Assembly: GCF_018263925.1 (NCBI RefSeq)
Contig: NZ_JAEVHF010000015.1
Coordinates: 1-64,000 of the forward strand
Direction of reading: 5' to 3'
DNA from: Kistimonas asteriae
GTDB lineage: Bacteria; Pseudomonadota; Gammaproteobacteria; Pseudomonadales; Endozoicomonadaceae
DNA: 64,000 nucleotides
The position numbers and the translations under genes are program-made. The notes under the pieces are model-generated. The model saw only the letters and a list, made by a program, of their open reading frames with translations, did no database searches and was not told the DNA's origin. Shown here piece after piece: positions 47,850-57,581 of this stretch; position 1 is the first letter of the stretch, and each line of letters starts with the position of its first letter.

Positions 47850-49961
47850 ATGTCAATGAGCATCAAAACCACCTCGACCATCTGCCCGTTCTGTGGCACC
47901 GGTTGCGGTCTTGGCCTGCGCACGGAGGGTCAGCAGATCATCGGTGTTGAGCCGGTCCGGAACCATCCTGTCAGCAAGGGCCGCCTCTGCTCGAAGGGCT
48001 GGAACAGCGCCTTCGGGGTTGACCGGCAGAACCGGATTACCACGCCACTGATCAAGGAAAACGGCAGCTTCCGTAAAGCCTCGTGGGAAGAAGCCGTCAG
48101 CCTGATTCATGAGCAGTTCAGTTACCATCTGGAAGAACATGGCCCAACCTCTGTCGGCGCTATCAGCTGTGCCCGGGCCAGCAACGAAGACAATTACGCG
48201 ATCCAGAAATTTACCCGCGCGGTGTTGAAAACCAACAATATTGACCACTGTGCCCGTATCTGTCACAGCCCGTCGGTCGCAGGCCTGGCCCGGACACTGG
48301 GCTCTGGCGCCATGACCAACAGTATTGGCGATATTGAAAAGGCCGATGTCGTGGTCGTATTTGGCTGTGATCCGACCGAAAGCCATTGCATCATTGGCAG
48401 TGAGATCATCAAAGCAAAGGAGCGCGGGGCACTGTTGTTGGTCGTGGATCCCCGTAAGACCCGACTGGCCGGTCTGGCAGATGTCCACCTGCAGTTGCGT
48501 CTGGGGTCAAACGTCGCGCTGCTCAACGGCTTGCTGAATATCATTTTTGAGAAAGGCTGGGAAAACAAGGCGTTTCTCGATGAGCATTGCCAACATCTGG
48601 ATCTGCTCAAATCCAATGTCAAAGAATACCCGCCGGAAGTCGTCAGCCGCATTACCGGGGTGCCGGAGGATCAGCTCGTTCAGGCGGCGCGCATCTACAG
48701 CCACGCCCGGGCGGCATTCCTCGCTTACGGCATGGGTGTGACCCAATATGTCAGTGGTACCAACAATGTCATGGCGATTTCCAACCTGGCCCTGAGCTGC
48801 GGCCATGTAGGACGTCCCGGTACCGGCATTAATCCGCTGCGTGGACAGAACAATGTGCAGGGTGCCTGTGATATGGGTGCGCTGCCGGGAGTGTATCCGG
48901 GTTACCAGTCCACGGATGATCCGGCGATGCGGGAAAAATTCAGCCGTGCCTGGGGCTGCGACGTGGCAGACAAACCGGGTATGACCTCACTGGGGATGAA
49001 TGAGGCCACCCTGTCCGGCCAGTTCCACGCCATGATGATTTTCGGGGAAGACCCGGTCGTGACCGATCCTGACCAGAACCAGGTTTCGAAGGTGCTGAAT
49101 CGTCTGGATTTCCTGGTTGTGGTGGAAATGGCCATGACCGAAACGGCCCGTTTTGCGGATGTGATCCTGCCGGCTGCCAGCTTTGCCGAGAAGGATGGTA
49201 CTTTCACCAACTGTGAGCGCCGGGTTCAGCGTATTCGCAAGGCCATTGAACCGATGGGTGACTGCCTTCCGGACTGGCAGATCATTGGCAAACTGACCCG
49301 TGAATTTGGAAAAGAGGGGTTTGACTGGCCATCAGCTGAAGCGGTGTTTGATGAGTTCACTGCTCTGATGCCTATCTATAGCCGGATGAGCTACCCACGC
49401 CTGGAGCAGCATGGCGGGTTGCAATGGCCCTGCGACAGCCGGTCGCCCGATGGTACCGCGATTCTGCACCAGAAGAGCTTCCCGAACGGCAAGGCCCGGC
49501 TGATGCCCTTGCACTACCTGCCACCGGCGGAAAATCCGGATGCTGAATACCCCTATTTCCTGACCACTATCCGCCTGCATTTCCATTACGGTTGCGGCTC
49601 CATGACCCGCAAGTCGCCGCTGCTGGAACGTGAAACCCCCATGGGATTGTTGTTCATGAGTCCTCAGGATGCCGCCAACCAGGGTTTGTTCAACAACGCA
49701 CCGGTGGGTGTCCGCTCTCGGAGGGGATATGTGGAAACCCGGGTGGTGATTACTGATCAGTTACCACCAGGGCTGGTCAGTATGCCTTACCACTTTGATG
49801 ATACACCGTCGAACCAGCTGACCAACGATGCCCAGGACCCGGTGACCCGGATGCCGGAACTCAAGGCCTGTGCCGTACGGGTTGAGCCACTGGACCCGGC
49901 CGAACGTCCGAAACCGATCCAGGTATTGCGTGAACAGGGAGATTGCCATGTACGTCTATGA
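47850..49961 (+). CDS. fdhA: Formate dehydrogenase catalytic subunit (Mo/W-bis-MGD)
   Basis: 703 residues, soluble, no Tat signal. A 4Fe-4S site is formed by Cys12, Cys15, Cys19 and Cys47 (CPFCGTGCG, GRLCSKGW). The active-site loop ARICHSPSVAGL gives Cys138-His139, so this is a cysteine rather than selenocysteine enzyme. Later molybdopterin motifs (RGQNNVQGACDMG, HYGCGSMTRKSPLL) are complete. The next gene overlaps it by 14 bases. Formate oxidation to CO2 with electrons to the two downstream subunits is the likely role. Confidence 0.88.
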   Translation: MSMSIKTTSTICPFCGTGCGLGLRTEGQQIIGVEPVRNHPVSKGRLCSKGWNSAFGVDRQNRITTPLIKENGSFRKASWEEAVSLIHEQFSYHLEEHGPTSVGAISCARASNEDNYAIQKFTRAVLKTNNIDHCARICHSPSVAGLARTLGSGAMTNSIGDIEKADVVVVFGCDPTESHCIIGSEIIKAKERGALLLVVDPRKTRLAGLADVHLQLRLGSNVALLNGLLNIIFEKGWENKAFLDEHCQHLDLLKSNVKEYPPEVVSRITGVPEDQLVQAARIYSHARAAFLAYGMGVTQYVSGTNNVMAISNLALSCGHVGRPGTGINPLRGQNNVQGACDMGALPGVYPGYQSTDDPAMREKFSRAWGCDVADKPGMTSLGMNEATLSGQFHAMMIFGEDPVVTDPDQNQVSKVLNRLDFLVVVEMAMTETARFADVILPAASFAEKDGTFTNCERRVQRIRKAIEPMGDCLPDWQIIGKLTREFGKEGFDWPSAEAVFDEFTALMPIYSRMSYPRLEQHGGLQWPCDSRSPDGTAILHQKSFPNGKARLMPLHYLPPAENPDAEYPYFLTTIRLHFHYGCGSMTRKSPLLERETPMGLLFMSPQDAANQGLFNNAPVGVRSRRGYVETRVVITDQLPPGLVSMPYHFDDTPSNQLTNDAQDPVTRMPELKACAVRVEPLDPAERPKPIQVLREQGDCHVRL

Positions 49962-50970
49962 GCTGGAGCGCCCCGAACATTTGCGTGATTGGCTGTTGAT
50001 GCGCTACCGGGTCATGCAGCCGGTGCAGGATGCCACCGGCAACGGCAGCTGGCAGGAAGTCATCAGTGGTGATGTGACCCCGTTTGATCCGGCCCTGCGT
50101 CCCGTGATGTCACCCAAGACGATGTTTTTTGCTGAGCGGGAACATCTGTTTGAATTCGATGGTGAGACATTCCGATCTTCCCGGCCGGCCTCTGAGCCAC
50201 AGGTCCTGTTTGGGATGAAAGCCTGTGATCTCACGGCATTGGCGTATCAGGATTTGCATTTCCAGGATGATCCTTATTATCAGGCTCGCCGTAAGGATAC
50301 TTTGCTGGTTGGTATCGATTGCAGTAGTCCTTGCGAAAACGGCTTCTGTAGTACGGTAGATGCCGGTCCGCTGGTGGATGAGGCCAGGGCTGACCTGATC
50401 CTGGCGCCCATGCCCAGCGTTGGCGGTGATCAACCCGGCTGGTGGCTGATTTGTGCCAGCCCGGCAGGACAGGCGGCCGTGGACGGCATGAACCTGACAC
50501 CGGCGGATTCACACTGGCGCTACTGGCGTGATATGAACGGTGAGCATGCCCGGGCGGCGTTTCCGAATGACACCTATATCATCAACGGTATCCAGCGTAT
50601 TAACGCTCGCGCCATTCCTGACGCTGTCTGGGATAACCTGGCACGTAAATGCCTGGGCTGTTCCGGTTGCAGTCAGACCTGCCCGACCTGCAGCTGTTAT
50701 GCGACCCGGGATATCAAAACTGACAAGGGCTTTTACCGTGAGCGTTTCCATGACTCCTGCCTGATGGAAGGCTTTCAGCGTGAAGCCAGTGGTGCTAACC
50801 CGACCTCGGCGGCTGGCCGTCGGGTCGCACGTTACTGGTACCACAAGTTCTCCGGCGACTTTGTTCGCAAGATGGGACGTTTTGGTTGTGTTGGTTGCGG
50901 CCGCTGTGAAGCCACCTGTCCCGGATCTATCGGAGTGCACTCAGTCATGGAGAAGATTGCTCATGTTTGA
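49948..50970 (+). CDS. 4Fe-4S electron-transfer subunit (sulfhydrogenase/anaerobic sulfite reductase A-like)
   Basis: 340 residues from ATG 49948 (GGGAGA upstream). The N-terminal part resembles the beta subunit of sulfhydrogenases and AsrA (FFAEREHLFEFDG, FGMKACDLTAL). Two C-terminal cluster motifs, CLGCSGCSQTCP (with CSC) and CVGCGRCEATCP, bind 4Fe-4S clusters. It overlaps its neighbours on both sides, so it is a fixed partner of the formate dehydrogenase subunit and relays electrons to the flavin subunit. Confidence 0.87.
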   Translation: MYVYELERPEHLRDWLLMRYRVMQPVQDATGNGSWQEVISGDVTPFDPALRPVMSPKTMFFAEREHLFEFDGETFRSSRPASEPQVLFGMKACDLTALAYQDLHFQDDPYYQARRKDTLLVGIDCSSPCENGFCSTVDAGPLVDEARADLILAPMPSVGGDQPGWWLICASPAGQAAVDGMNLTPADSHWRYWRDMNGEHARAAFPNDTYIINGIQRINARAIPDAVWDNLARKCLGCSGCSQTCPTCSCYATRDIKTDKGFYRERFHDSCLMEGFQREASGANPTSAAGRRVARYWYHKFSGDFVRKMGRFGCVGCGRCEATCPGSIGVHSVMEKIAHV

Positions 50971-51865
50971 TTTAACCCCTGTCGCCGTTCGGCTGGTCGA
51001 CCGTTACTCGGACGGTGAGGAAATTGATCACTTCACCTTTGAGCCGGTAGCGGTTGAAGGCGTGCTGCCCAGCGTGGCCAACCCGGATCAGGTCAGTCCC
51101 GGGCAGTTCTTTATGCTAACCGTCCCGGGTAAGGGCGAAGCCGCGTTTACTTACGCCGGCATGCCTGATGAAAACGGCCGTTTTCATGCGCTGATCCGCC
51201 AGATTGGTAAATTAACCGATGCACTTTTCACCTGTCAGCCCGGTGATGTACTTGGTGCCCGTGGCCCGTTTGGCAAAGGCTGGCCGGATCTGGCCGGGCG
51301 CCGGGTGCTGGTGATTGCCGGTGGTTGTGGCCTGGCGCCGGTGGCGGCGGAGATCGATGCGCTGACTACGCAAGGTTCAGCGCCTGTTGTCTATTTCAGT
51401 GCGCGCAGCGAGGCCATGCTGGTGATGCGCCATGAGCGGGACAAATGGCGGGAAAGCTGTCGCCTCTATGAAGCCGTGGACAACCAGGAAGGCGCCAGTC
51501 GGGAATACCTGAAGGGGCGCGAGCTGATGAGCAACCTGGATCGTATTCAGGCGGAGGATGGTCCCTTTGATGATGTGATCTGCTGTGGTCCGGAAGGGAT
51601 GATGGAAGCCGTCTGCAAGTACCTGACCGGGCAGGGATATCCAGCTGAACATATCTGGCTGTCACTGGAACGCCGTATGCACTGTGGTGTTGGTCTGTGT
51701 GGCCACTGCTATGTCGCCAATGATCTTGTCTGTGTGGATGGGCCGACCTATCGGTGGGATCAGCTGGGTGAACTGGTGGTGAAAGAAAAATCGGTGAAAC
51801 CACCCCGTGAACCGGTTGGTATGGGGCATGCCGATGTCGGTGAATGCTGTGGTAACTGTGTTTGA
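50963..51865 (+). CDS. FAD/NAD(P)-binding oxidoreductase subunit with 2Fe-2S site (HydG/AsrB-like)
   Basis: 300 residues. Ferredoxin-reductase fold with FAD domain (about 20-105, GQFFMLTVPG), NAD-binding domain (VLVIAGGCGLAPVAAEID; CCGPEGMM) and a C-terminal CGVGLCGHC iron-sulfur motif as in dihydroorotate dehydrogenase electron-transfer subunits and sulfhydrogenase gamma. It overlaps the preceding gene by eight bases. It should couple formate oxidation to NAD(P) reduction. A terminator follows. Confidence 0.88.
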   Translation: MFDLTPVAVRLVDRYSDGEEIDHFTFEPVAVEGVLPSVANPDQVSPGQFFMLTVPGKGEAAFTYAGMPDENGRFHALIRQIGKLTDALFTCQPGDVLGARGPFGKGWPDLAGRRVLVIAGGCGLAPVAAEIDALTTQGSAPVVYFSARSEAMLVMRHERDKWRESCRLYEAVDNQEGASREYLKGRELMSNLDRIQAEDGPFDDVICCGPEGMMEAVCKYLTGQGYPAEHIWLSLERRMHCGVGLCGHCYVANDLVCVDGPTYRWDQLGELVVKEKSVKPPREPVGMGHADVGECCGNCV

Positions 51866-51885
51866 CGGTAGGTAGTCAGGACGTC

Positions 51886-51914
51886 AGAAAGCCAGCCCGA
51901 CAGGCTGGCTTTCT
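51886..51914. terminator. Bidirectional terminator between formate dehydrogenase operon and RRM gene
   Basis: AGAAAGCCAGCC-CGACA-GGCTGGCTTTCT, a 12-bp perfect stem between two convergent genes. Confidence 0.88.
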
Positions 51915-51933
51915 GGGCATTGGGGCGAGCGTG

Positions 51934-52239
51934 TTAAAACCGCTTGCGTCCGCCCGGGCCGCCACGGCCACCATTGCCGCGGTCATTCTTGCTCCGTTCG
52001 GTGGCAATACTGACCCGCATATCCCGTCCATTCAGTGCCTGTCCATCCAGGGTGAGGGCGGACTCGGCGGACTCTTCCGTACTGAAGGTCACGAAGGCAA
52101 ACCCCCGGGATCGGCCTGACTCATGGTCCGTGATGACACGGGCTTCTTCAATGGTGCCGAAGGCGCTGAATGCCTCCATCAGGTCTGCATCAGTAACCGA
52201 AAAATCCAGGTTGCCGACAAACAGTTTCTTTCTCTGCAT
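51934..52239 (-). CDS. RRM-type RNA-binding protein
   Basis: 101 residues: a single RNA-recognition motif with RNP2 (KLFVGNLDF, 5-13) and RNP1 (RGFAFVTF), then a basic Gly/Arg tail (GNGGRGGPGGRKRF). Such proteins bind single-stranded RNA in the cytosol and in several bacteria are cold-induced. GGAGAG precedes the ATG. Confidence 0.92.
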   Translation of the reverse strand: MQRKKLFVGNLDFSVTDADLMEAFSAFGTIEEARVITDHESGRSRGFAFVTFSTEESAESALTLDGQALNGRDMRVSIATERSKNDRGNGGRGGPGGRKRF

Positions 52240-53050
52240 GTAATACTCTCCAATGACGTAGGTTATCTTGACTCTCTACCTGCAAAATAACGGACGCCGT
52301 CAGAGGCTGGTCTTTTTGGGTAAAAGTTAAGATTTCTTGCACATACAGTGGGTTGGACAAGCTCGGTAGATATTTGGTTCCTCAGACCGATTATTCGTTT
52401 TCTGAGTGGCAATTCTGCGTATTGAACCGCGTTACTCATTTGTTTGGTTAAATGCCACAGTACTTTTTATTGCTTTCTGTTATGAATAATGGTTTTCAGG
52501 CGCATAGGCTAAGTGCATTTCTGGGGGCGTCAATGACCCAGAAAGGGATGTTTCAACTCTCTAAAGGGTTGAACCTGAGCATCTGGATAGTCTGTGGCCA
52601 CCCTCGGTGCGCCCTGTAAAATTCGATCATTGAGAGTGCTGTTGATTCATCAGGCAGCGGAAGGGTTAGTCTGAATTGTCACTGCTTTTATGGTGTTCCC
52701 GGTATTCCATGTGAACCTTGTTGTACATGTGCTCCTCATTGTCGCCATACCGGTGATCCATCTTCTTGCATGCTGACAGATGTTGTATGCACTTTATTTG
52801 ATGCAATGATCCCTGCCCTGCGACTGACGGGCTTGTCGGTCATGAGGCCGGCAGGGGGAGTATAGTTGTCATTTCCTGATACAGGGAAAAGCCGGGATGC
52901 CGGATGCGCATCAGGCAATGGTTGGCCTCCCGGTGATAGTTGATCAAATTGTTGCGGTAATCCGCGTGGAAGACCGGTATTCTTTAATCACAAAAAATAT
53001 AAGCAACAGCGTGATATTACTGTTAACTGAACAGACTGCATGGATTGGGC
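52240..53050. other. Long non-coding region
   Basis: 811 bases with no protein-like frame. The left part holds the RRM gene promoter, the right part the efflux operon promoter. One stem TTCAACTCT-CTAA-AGGGTTGAA (about 52551-52572) lacks a T-run. I see no recognised RNA family here. Confidence 0.5.
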
Positions 53051-54223
53051 ATGACAATAAAAAAGATCCTGCTGCCGGTCATCATTCTGGCTGCCTTTTT
53101 GCTTGGCGCGTTGTTGCTGGCGGGGTATCAACCTGATCGGCAAACCAAGGCCGCTGCTCCCCCGGATATTCTTGTTGAGACACAGCCTTTGCGGGTTGAA
53201 ACCGTGCCTGTTCAGATTGAGAGTCAGGGCACTGTTCAGCCTTCCACTGAAACTACGCTGGTGTCGGAAGTATCCGGTCTCGTCACGGAACTCTCGCCGG
53301 TGTTTGTTGCGGGTGGTGTGTTTCGCAAAGGTGATGTGCTGATCCGGCTGGATCCCCTGGATTATGCGGTGTCGGTACGTCAGGCAGAGGCAGCCCTTGC
53401 AGCCAGTCAGGCCCGTTTGACAGAAGAGCAGGCGCGACGCCAGGCGGAAGCGGTCAACTGGCGGCAGTCTGGACGGCCGTTGGTAGACGCACCGCCGTTG
53501 CTGTTGAGGGAACCGTTTATTGCGGAGGCCGACGCCAACGTCAAGGCAGCACAGGCCGAACTGGATAAGGCGCGGCTGTATCTTGGTAAAACAAAAATTC
53601 GTGCGCCCTATGATGGCATGGTCAAAAGTCGCCAGGCGGATATCGGCCAATACGTTTCACCGGGGACGCCATTAGGTATCACTTTTGCCACGGATATTGC
53701 TGAAGTACGTCTGCCGGTGACAGCGAGTAGTCTGCCACTGTTGGATATACCGGCATTTGGCAGTATTGCGAATGGACCCTCTGTCACATTGACCGCGCAG
53801 TTTGGTTCGCGGGCAGTCCAGTGGGCCGGTGACATTGTACGCAGTGAGGGCGTCGTTGAAGGCTCAACCCGCATGCATGTGCTGGTTGCTGAAGTTCATG
53901 ATCCTTACGGCATGACAAACCGTGACAGTGGGATGCCGTTGAAGGCCGGGCTTTTTGTTCGGGCGTCGATTACAGGCATATCGCTGGACAATGTGCAGGC
54001 GGTTCCCCGTTCCCTGATCCGGCGAAACAATGAGGTGCTGGTGGCTGACAAGGGAATGATGCGTCTGCGCAAGGTGGGTGTGCGTTATGCTTCGGCCGGG
54101 ATGGCGTACGTCGATAGTGGTTTTCATACCGGGGACCGTCTGATTACCACCGTCTTGGAAGATCCGCTGGAGGGGACGCCGATCATCGACAGCAGTCAAC
54201 CCGATGGAACGGGTGAGGGGTAA
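53051..54223 (+). CDS. RND efflux periplasmic adaptor (membrane fusion protein)
   Basis: 390 residues from ATG 53051: N-terminal membrane anchor (about 4-24), barrel-sandwich/lipoyl halves (VPVQIESQGTVQPSTETTLV; LGKTKIRAPYDGMV), a helical hairpin between and a beta-barrel domain. It links an RND pump to an outer-membrane channel. The pump gene follows after three bases; no outer-membrane factor gene is adjacent. The substrate is unknown. Confidence 0.93.
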   Translation: MTIKKILLPVIILAAFLLGALLLAGYQPDRQTKAAAPPDILVETQPLRVETVPVQIESQGTVQPSTETTLVSEVSGLVTELSPVFVAGGVFRKGDVLIRLDPLDYAVSVRQAEAALAASQARLTEEQARRQAEAVNWRQSGRPLVDAPPLLLREPFIAEADANVKAAQAELDKARLYLGKTKIRAPYDGMVKSRQADIGQYVSPGTPLGITFATDIAEVRLPVTASSLPLLDIPAFGSIANGPSVTLTAQFGSRAVQWAGDIVRSEGVVEGSTRMHVLVAEVHDPYGMTNRDSGMPLKAGLFVRASITGISLDNVQAVPRSLIRRNNEVLVADKGMMRLRKVGVRYASAGMAYVDSGFHTGDRLITTVLEDPLEGTPIIDSSQPDGTGEG

Positions 54224-54226
54224 CCG

Positions 54227-57200
54227 GTGAGTAGTGAATCGTATGAACGACAGGGTGTGATTGCCTGGTTTACCCGTAACCCGGTTGCTGCCAACCTGCT
54301 GATGTTGATCATTGTTGTCGCAGGGGTGACTGCTGCATTCAGTATCAAGAAACGCACCTTCCCCGATTTTGATATCAATAAAATCCAGGTCGTGATTGAT
54401 TACCCCGGCGCCTCACCGGGGGATGTCGAGCAGGGCATCAGTATCCGGGTGGAGGAAGCACTTAACGGGATTGCCGGTATTAAGGATGTTGAGTCCATCG
54501 CCCGTGAAGGGAGCGGGGTGACCATTATCGATGTGGAATCCGGCTTTGAAGTGGATGATATTCTCACCGATGTGGAACAGGCCGTGGATGGCATTACCGG
54601 GTTGCCGGAAGAAACGGAAAAACCCGTGATCAGCAAGGTCGAGAATGACCGGATGAACAATGTCATCTGGCTGTCGGTCTACGGTGATGCCAGTGCCTAT
54701 TCTCTCCATCAGGTGGCTGTCAGGGTGCGTGATGACCTCCTGGCGCTACCGGAAGTCAGCAAGGTCAAGGTGTTTGGGGATGATGACCTGATTGTCGCCA
54801 TCGAAGTCTCGGAACACACCTTGCGGGAGTATCGCCTCACCTTTGCCGAAATTGCCCAGGCTGTGCGGGGTGATTCTGTCGATATTGCTGCAGGTTCCGT
54901 GGAAACGCCGGATGGCGATATCGTGTTACGTACCCGGGGGCAGGCCTGGTCGCCGGCGGATTATGCCCGCATCATCCTGCGTTCAAACCCGGATGGCAGT
55001 CAGTTACGCCTTGGGGATATTGCCGATATCCGTGAAGAGTTTGACCGTGATGATTCGCTGTCACTGTTCAATGACAAGCCGTCCATCAGTTTGAATGTCC
55101 TGTCTGCCGGAGACGGCGATGATATTGCCTCATCGGCAGCGGTTGCCCGGTGGGTGGATGAGCATCGTGACCAGCTGCCCCAGGGCGTTGATGTCGCGGT
55201 ATGGGGCGACAGTGCGTACTACCTGCAGGGCCGTCTGGATATGATGCTGGAGAATATGCTGGCAGGTGCTGTGTTGGTCTTTCTGGTATTAAGCCTGTTT
55301 CTGCGGGTCCGGGTAGCCTTCTGGGTGATAGTTGGTATCCCGGTCAGTTTCTTGGGCGCCATTTGGTTGATGCCGGTGGGTCCGTTTCCGGTGTTTGTGA
55401 ATCTGATCAGTCTGTTCGCCTTTATCCTCGTGCTGGGGATTGTTGTCGATGACGCCATTATCATCGGGGAGAGCGTTTTTACGGAAATCGGGAAACAGGG
55501 GCACACTATCGACAGCGTGATTGTTGGTGTGAACCGGGTGGTGGTGCCCGCCATGTTCGGTGTGTTAACGACCATTGCAGCCTTTGCCCCTGTATTAACC
55601 GTCGGAGGTCAGGCCGGGCCATTTTTTGAATCCATTGGTGTTGTTGTCATCTTGTGCCTGTTGTTTTCCCTGGTGGAATCCAAGCTGATTCTGCCGGCAC
55701 ATCTTGCGCATATGAAACGTTTGCCGGCAGCGGGTGATGAGAAGGGTTGGATCAGCCGTTTACAGGATCGTTTCAATAAGGCTCTTTTGTCGTTTGTTTC
55801 AGGGTTCTACCGGCCGCTGCTTGAGTGGGCGGTGATACACCGTTATGCCACCATCGCCGTGTTTATCGGTTTGCTGATGTTGACTATGGGCGCGATGAAA
55901 GGCGGCCTGGTACGGTTTGTCTTCTTTCCGGAAGTGCCGAGTGATTTTCTGGAAGTGACGGTGAAAATGAATCCGGGTACTGCGCCTGAGGTCAGAAACC
56001 AGACCCTGGAGAAATTGCAGGGGGCGATTCGTGCGCTCGATAGCGACTACCGTGAAGAGCATCCTGACAGTTCCGGGTTGTTGAAACATGTCCTGATCTT
56101 TACGGACGGCGATACCGTCGGACAGGTTGTTGTTGAGATGACCAAGGCTGAAGGCCGTACGCTGGATGCTTACGAGATTGCGGATCTCTGGCGGCAGCGG
56201 GTGGGTGACCTTCCGGGTATTCGTGTACTGGATATCAAGGCGGGTGAGAATGCCGGTGGAGGTAAGCCCCTGTTTTTCCAGCTGAATGGCGATAATTATC
56301 CGCAGTTGCAGGCTGCCGCCCGGGAACTGGAACAGTACCTGCGTATGACTGACGGCGTGCACAGCATTGAAAACTCGTTTGAATCCGGTCGCGACGAAAT
56401 CATCCTTTCACTGAAACCGGGCGCCCGGGCCTTAGGCTTGAGTCTGGCGGACCTCGGTGGCCAGATTCGCCAGGGGTTTTATGGTGAAGAAGTGGAACGG
56501 TTCCAGCGCTACAGTGATGAAATCCGGGTGTTGCTGCGCTATCCCGAAGATGAGCGCAAAACGTTGGCGCAACTGGAAAGTGTCCGAATCCGAACCGCTA
56601 ATGGTGATGCAGTCCCCTTGGAAGAGGTGGCCGTGCTGGAGCGTGGGCAGGGGTACGCATCGATCAGGCGTCTGGATGGTAAGCGCAGTATTGCCGTCAG
56701 TGCGGATGTTGATACGTCCCGTCTTGAGCCGGCGGCAGTGGTAGACGATATCAATAATATGTTTATGCCGGAGATGCTGAAGCGATACCCTGGCATTGAA
56801 CACGGCCTTGAAGGCGCCAGTCTGGAAGAACAAAAAACGCTGAGCAAACTGTCGCAGGCTGGCCTGTTGGCGTTGTTCATGATCTATGCATTGATTGCCA
56901 TTCCGCTGCGCTCCTATACCCAGCCGTTTATCATCATGTCCATTATCCCGTTTGGTTTGATCGGGGCTGTGTTTGGGCATGGCGTGTTGGGACTTAATCT
57001 CAGTATGTTATCGATCTATGGCCTCATTGCATTGGCGGGGGTACTGGTTAATGACAGTCTGATTCTGGTCGACTTCATTAACCGGGGGCGTGAAGCGGGT
57101 ATGCGGCTGAAAGATGCCGTGCTGCAGGCGGGTGAAAATCGTTTTCGGGCTATCATACTGACGTCGTTGACCACCTTTCTGGGGCTGGTACCGATTCTTC

Positions 57201-57385
57201 TCGAGAAGAGTCTGCAGGCACAGTTTGTCATACCGATGGCGGTATCTCTGGGATTCGGGATTCTGTTTGCCACGGTCATCACCCTGTTTCTGATTCCCGC
57301 GTTGTATATGATGCTGGATGATTTGACGGCTATCAGGCAGCGGGTGTGGCAAGGTTTTGGTTTGGCGGCTCTGGGTAAGCGGTGA
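54227..57385 (+). CDS. RND-family efflux permease
   Basis: 1052 residues, AcrB/MdtC-like HAE1-type layout: 12 membrane helices in two repeats, each followed by a large periplasmic loop. The helix-4 LVLGIVVDDAIIIGE segment contains the paired Asp residues of proton relay. The start is GTG 54227, inside the GGTGAG context immediately after the adaptor gene. It exports drugs, bile-like compounds or other lipophiles; the substrate cannot be told from sequence. Confidence 0.94.
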   Translation: MSSESYERQGVIAWFTRNPVAANLLMLIIVVAGVTAAFSIKKRTFPDFDINKIQVVIDYPGASPGDVEQGISIRVEEALNGIAGIKDVESIAREGSGVTIIDVESGFEVDDILTDVEQAVDGITGLPEETEKPVISKVENDRMNNVIWLSVYGDASAYSLHQVAVRVRDDLLALPEVSKVKVFGDDDLIVAIEVSEHTLREYRLTFAEIAQAVRGDSVDIAAGSVETPDGDIVLRTRGQAWSPADYARIILRSNPDGSQLRLGDIADIREEFDRDDSLSLFNDKPSISLNVLSAGDGDDIASSAAVARWVDEHRDQLPQGVDVAVWGDSAYYLQGRLDMMLENMLAGAVLVFLVLSLFLRVRVAFWVIVGIPVSFLGAIWLMPVGPFPVFVNLISLFAFILVLGIVVDDAIIIGESVFTEIGKQGHTIDSVIVGVNRVVVPAMFGVLTTIAAFAPVLTVGGQAGPFFESIGVVVILCLLFSLVESKLILPAHLAHMKRLPAAGDEKGWISRLQDRFNKALLSFVSGFYRPLLEWAVIHRYATIAVFIGLLMLTMGAMKGGLVRFVFFPEVPSDFLEVTVKMNPGTAPEVRNQTLEKLQGAIRALDSDYREEHPDSSGLLKHVLIFTDGDTVGQVVVEMTKAEGRTLDAYEIADLWRQRVGDLPGIRVLDIKAGENAGGGKPLFFQLNGDNYPQLQAAARELEQYLRMTDGVHSIENSFESGRDEIILSLKPGARALGLSLADLGGQIRQGFYGEEVERFQRYSDEIRVLLRYPEDERKTLAQLESVRIRTANGDAVPLEEVAVLERGQGYASIRRLDGKRSIAVSADVDTSRLEPAAVVDDINNMFMPEMLKRYPGIEHGLEGASLEEQKTLSKLSQAGLLALFMIYALIAIPLRSYTQPFIIMSIIPFGLIGAVFGHGVLGLNLSMLSIYGLIALAGVLVNDSLILVDFINRGREAGMRLKDAVLQAGENRFRAIILTSLTTFLGLVPILLEKSLQAQFVIPMAVSLGFGILFATVITLFLIPALYMMLDDLTAIRQRVWQGFGLAALGKR

Positions 57386-57581
57386 GTGCTGTTTGGGTGA
57401 GATCGGGGTAGATCGCACCGGCGCTTTCCGTTTTCCACCGCATCGACAGGGCTCCTGCCCTGCGATGCTACCGCGGCCTCCTTGCCGCTGCTGCAAACGA
57501 AAAACGCCGGTGTCGAACTGCGGTATCGCTGATCATGTTGGCAGGCGATGATTCGGATTGACTCAATCATAGGGTGAAATT

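Noticed and set aside
52487..52624. Possible 45-residue ORF in the empty region
   Set aside because: It has no ribosome site and no recognisable sequence; not supported.
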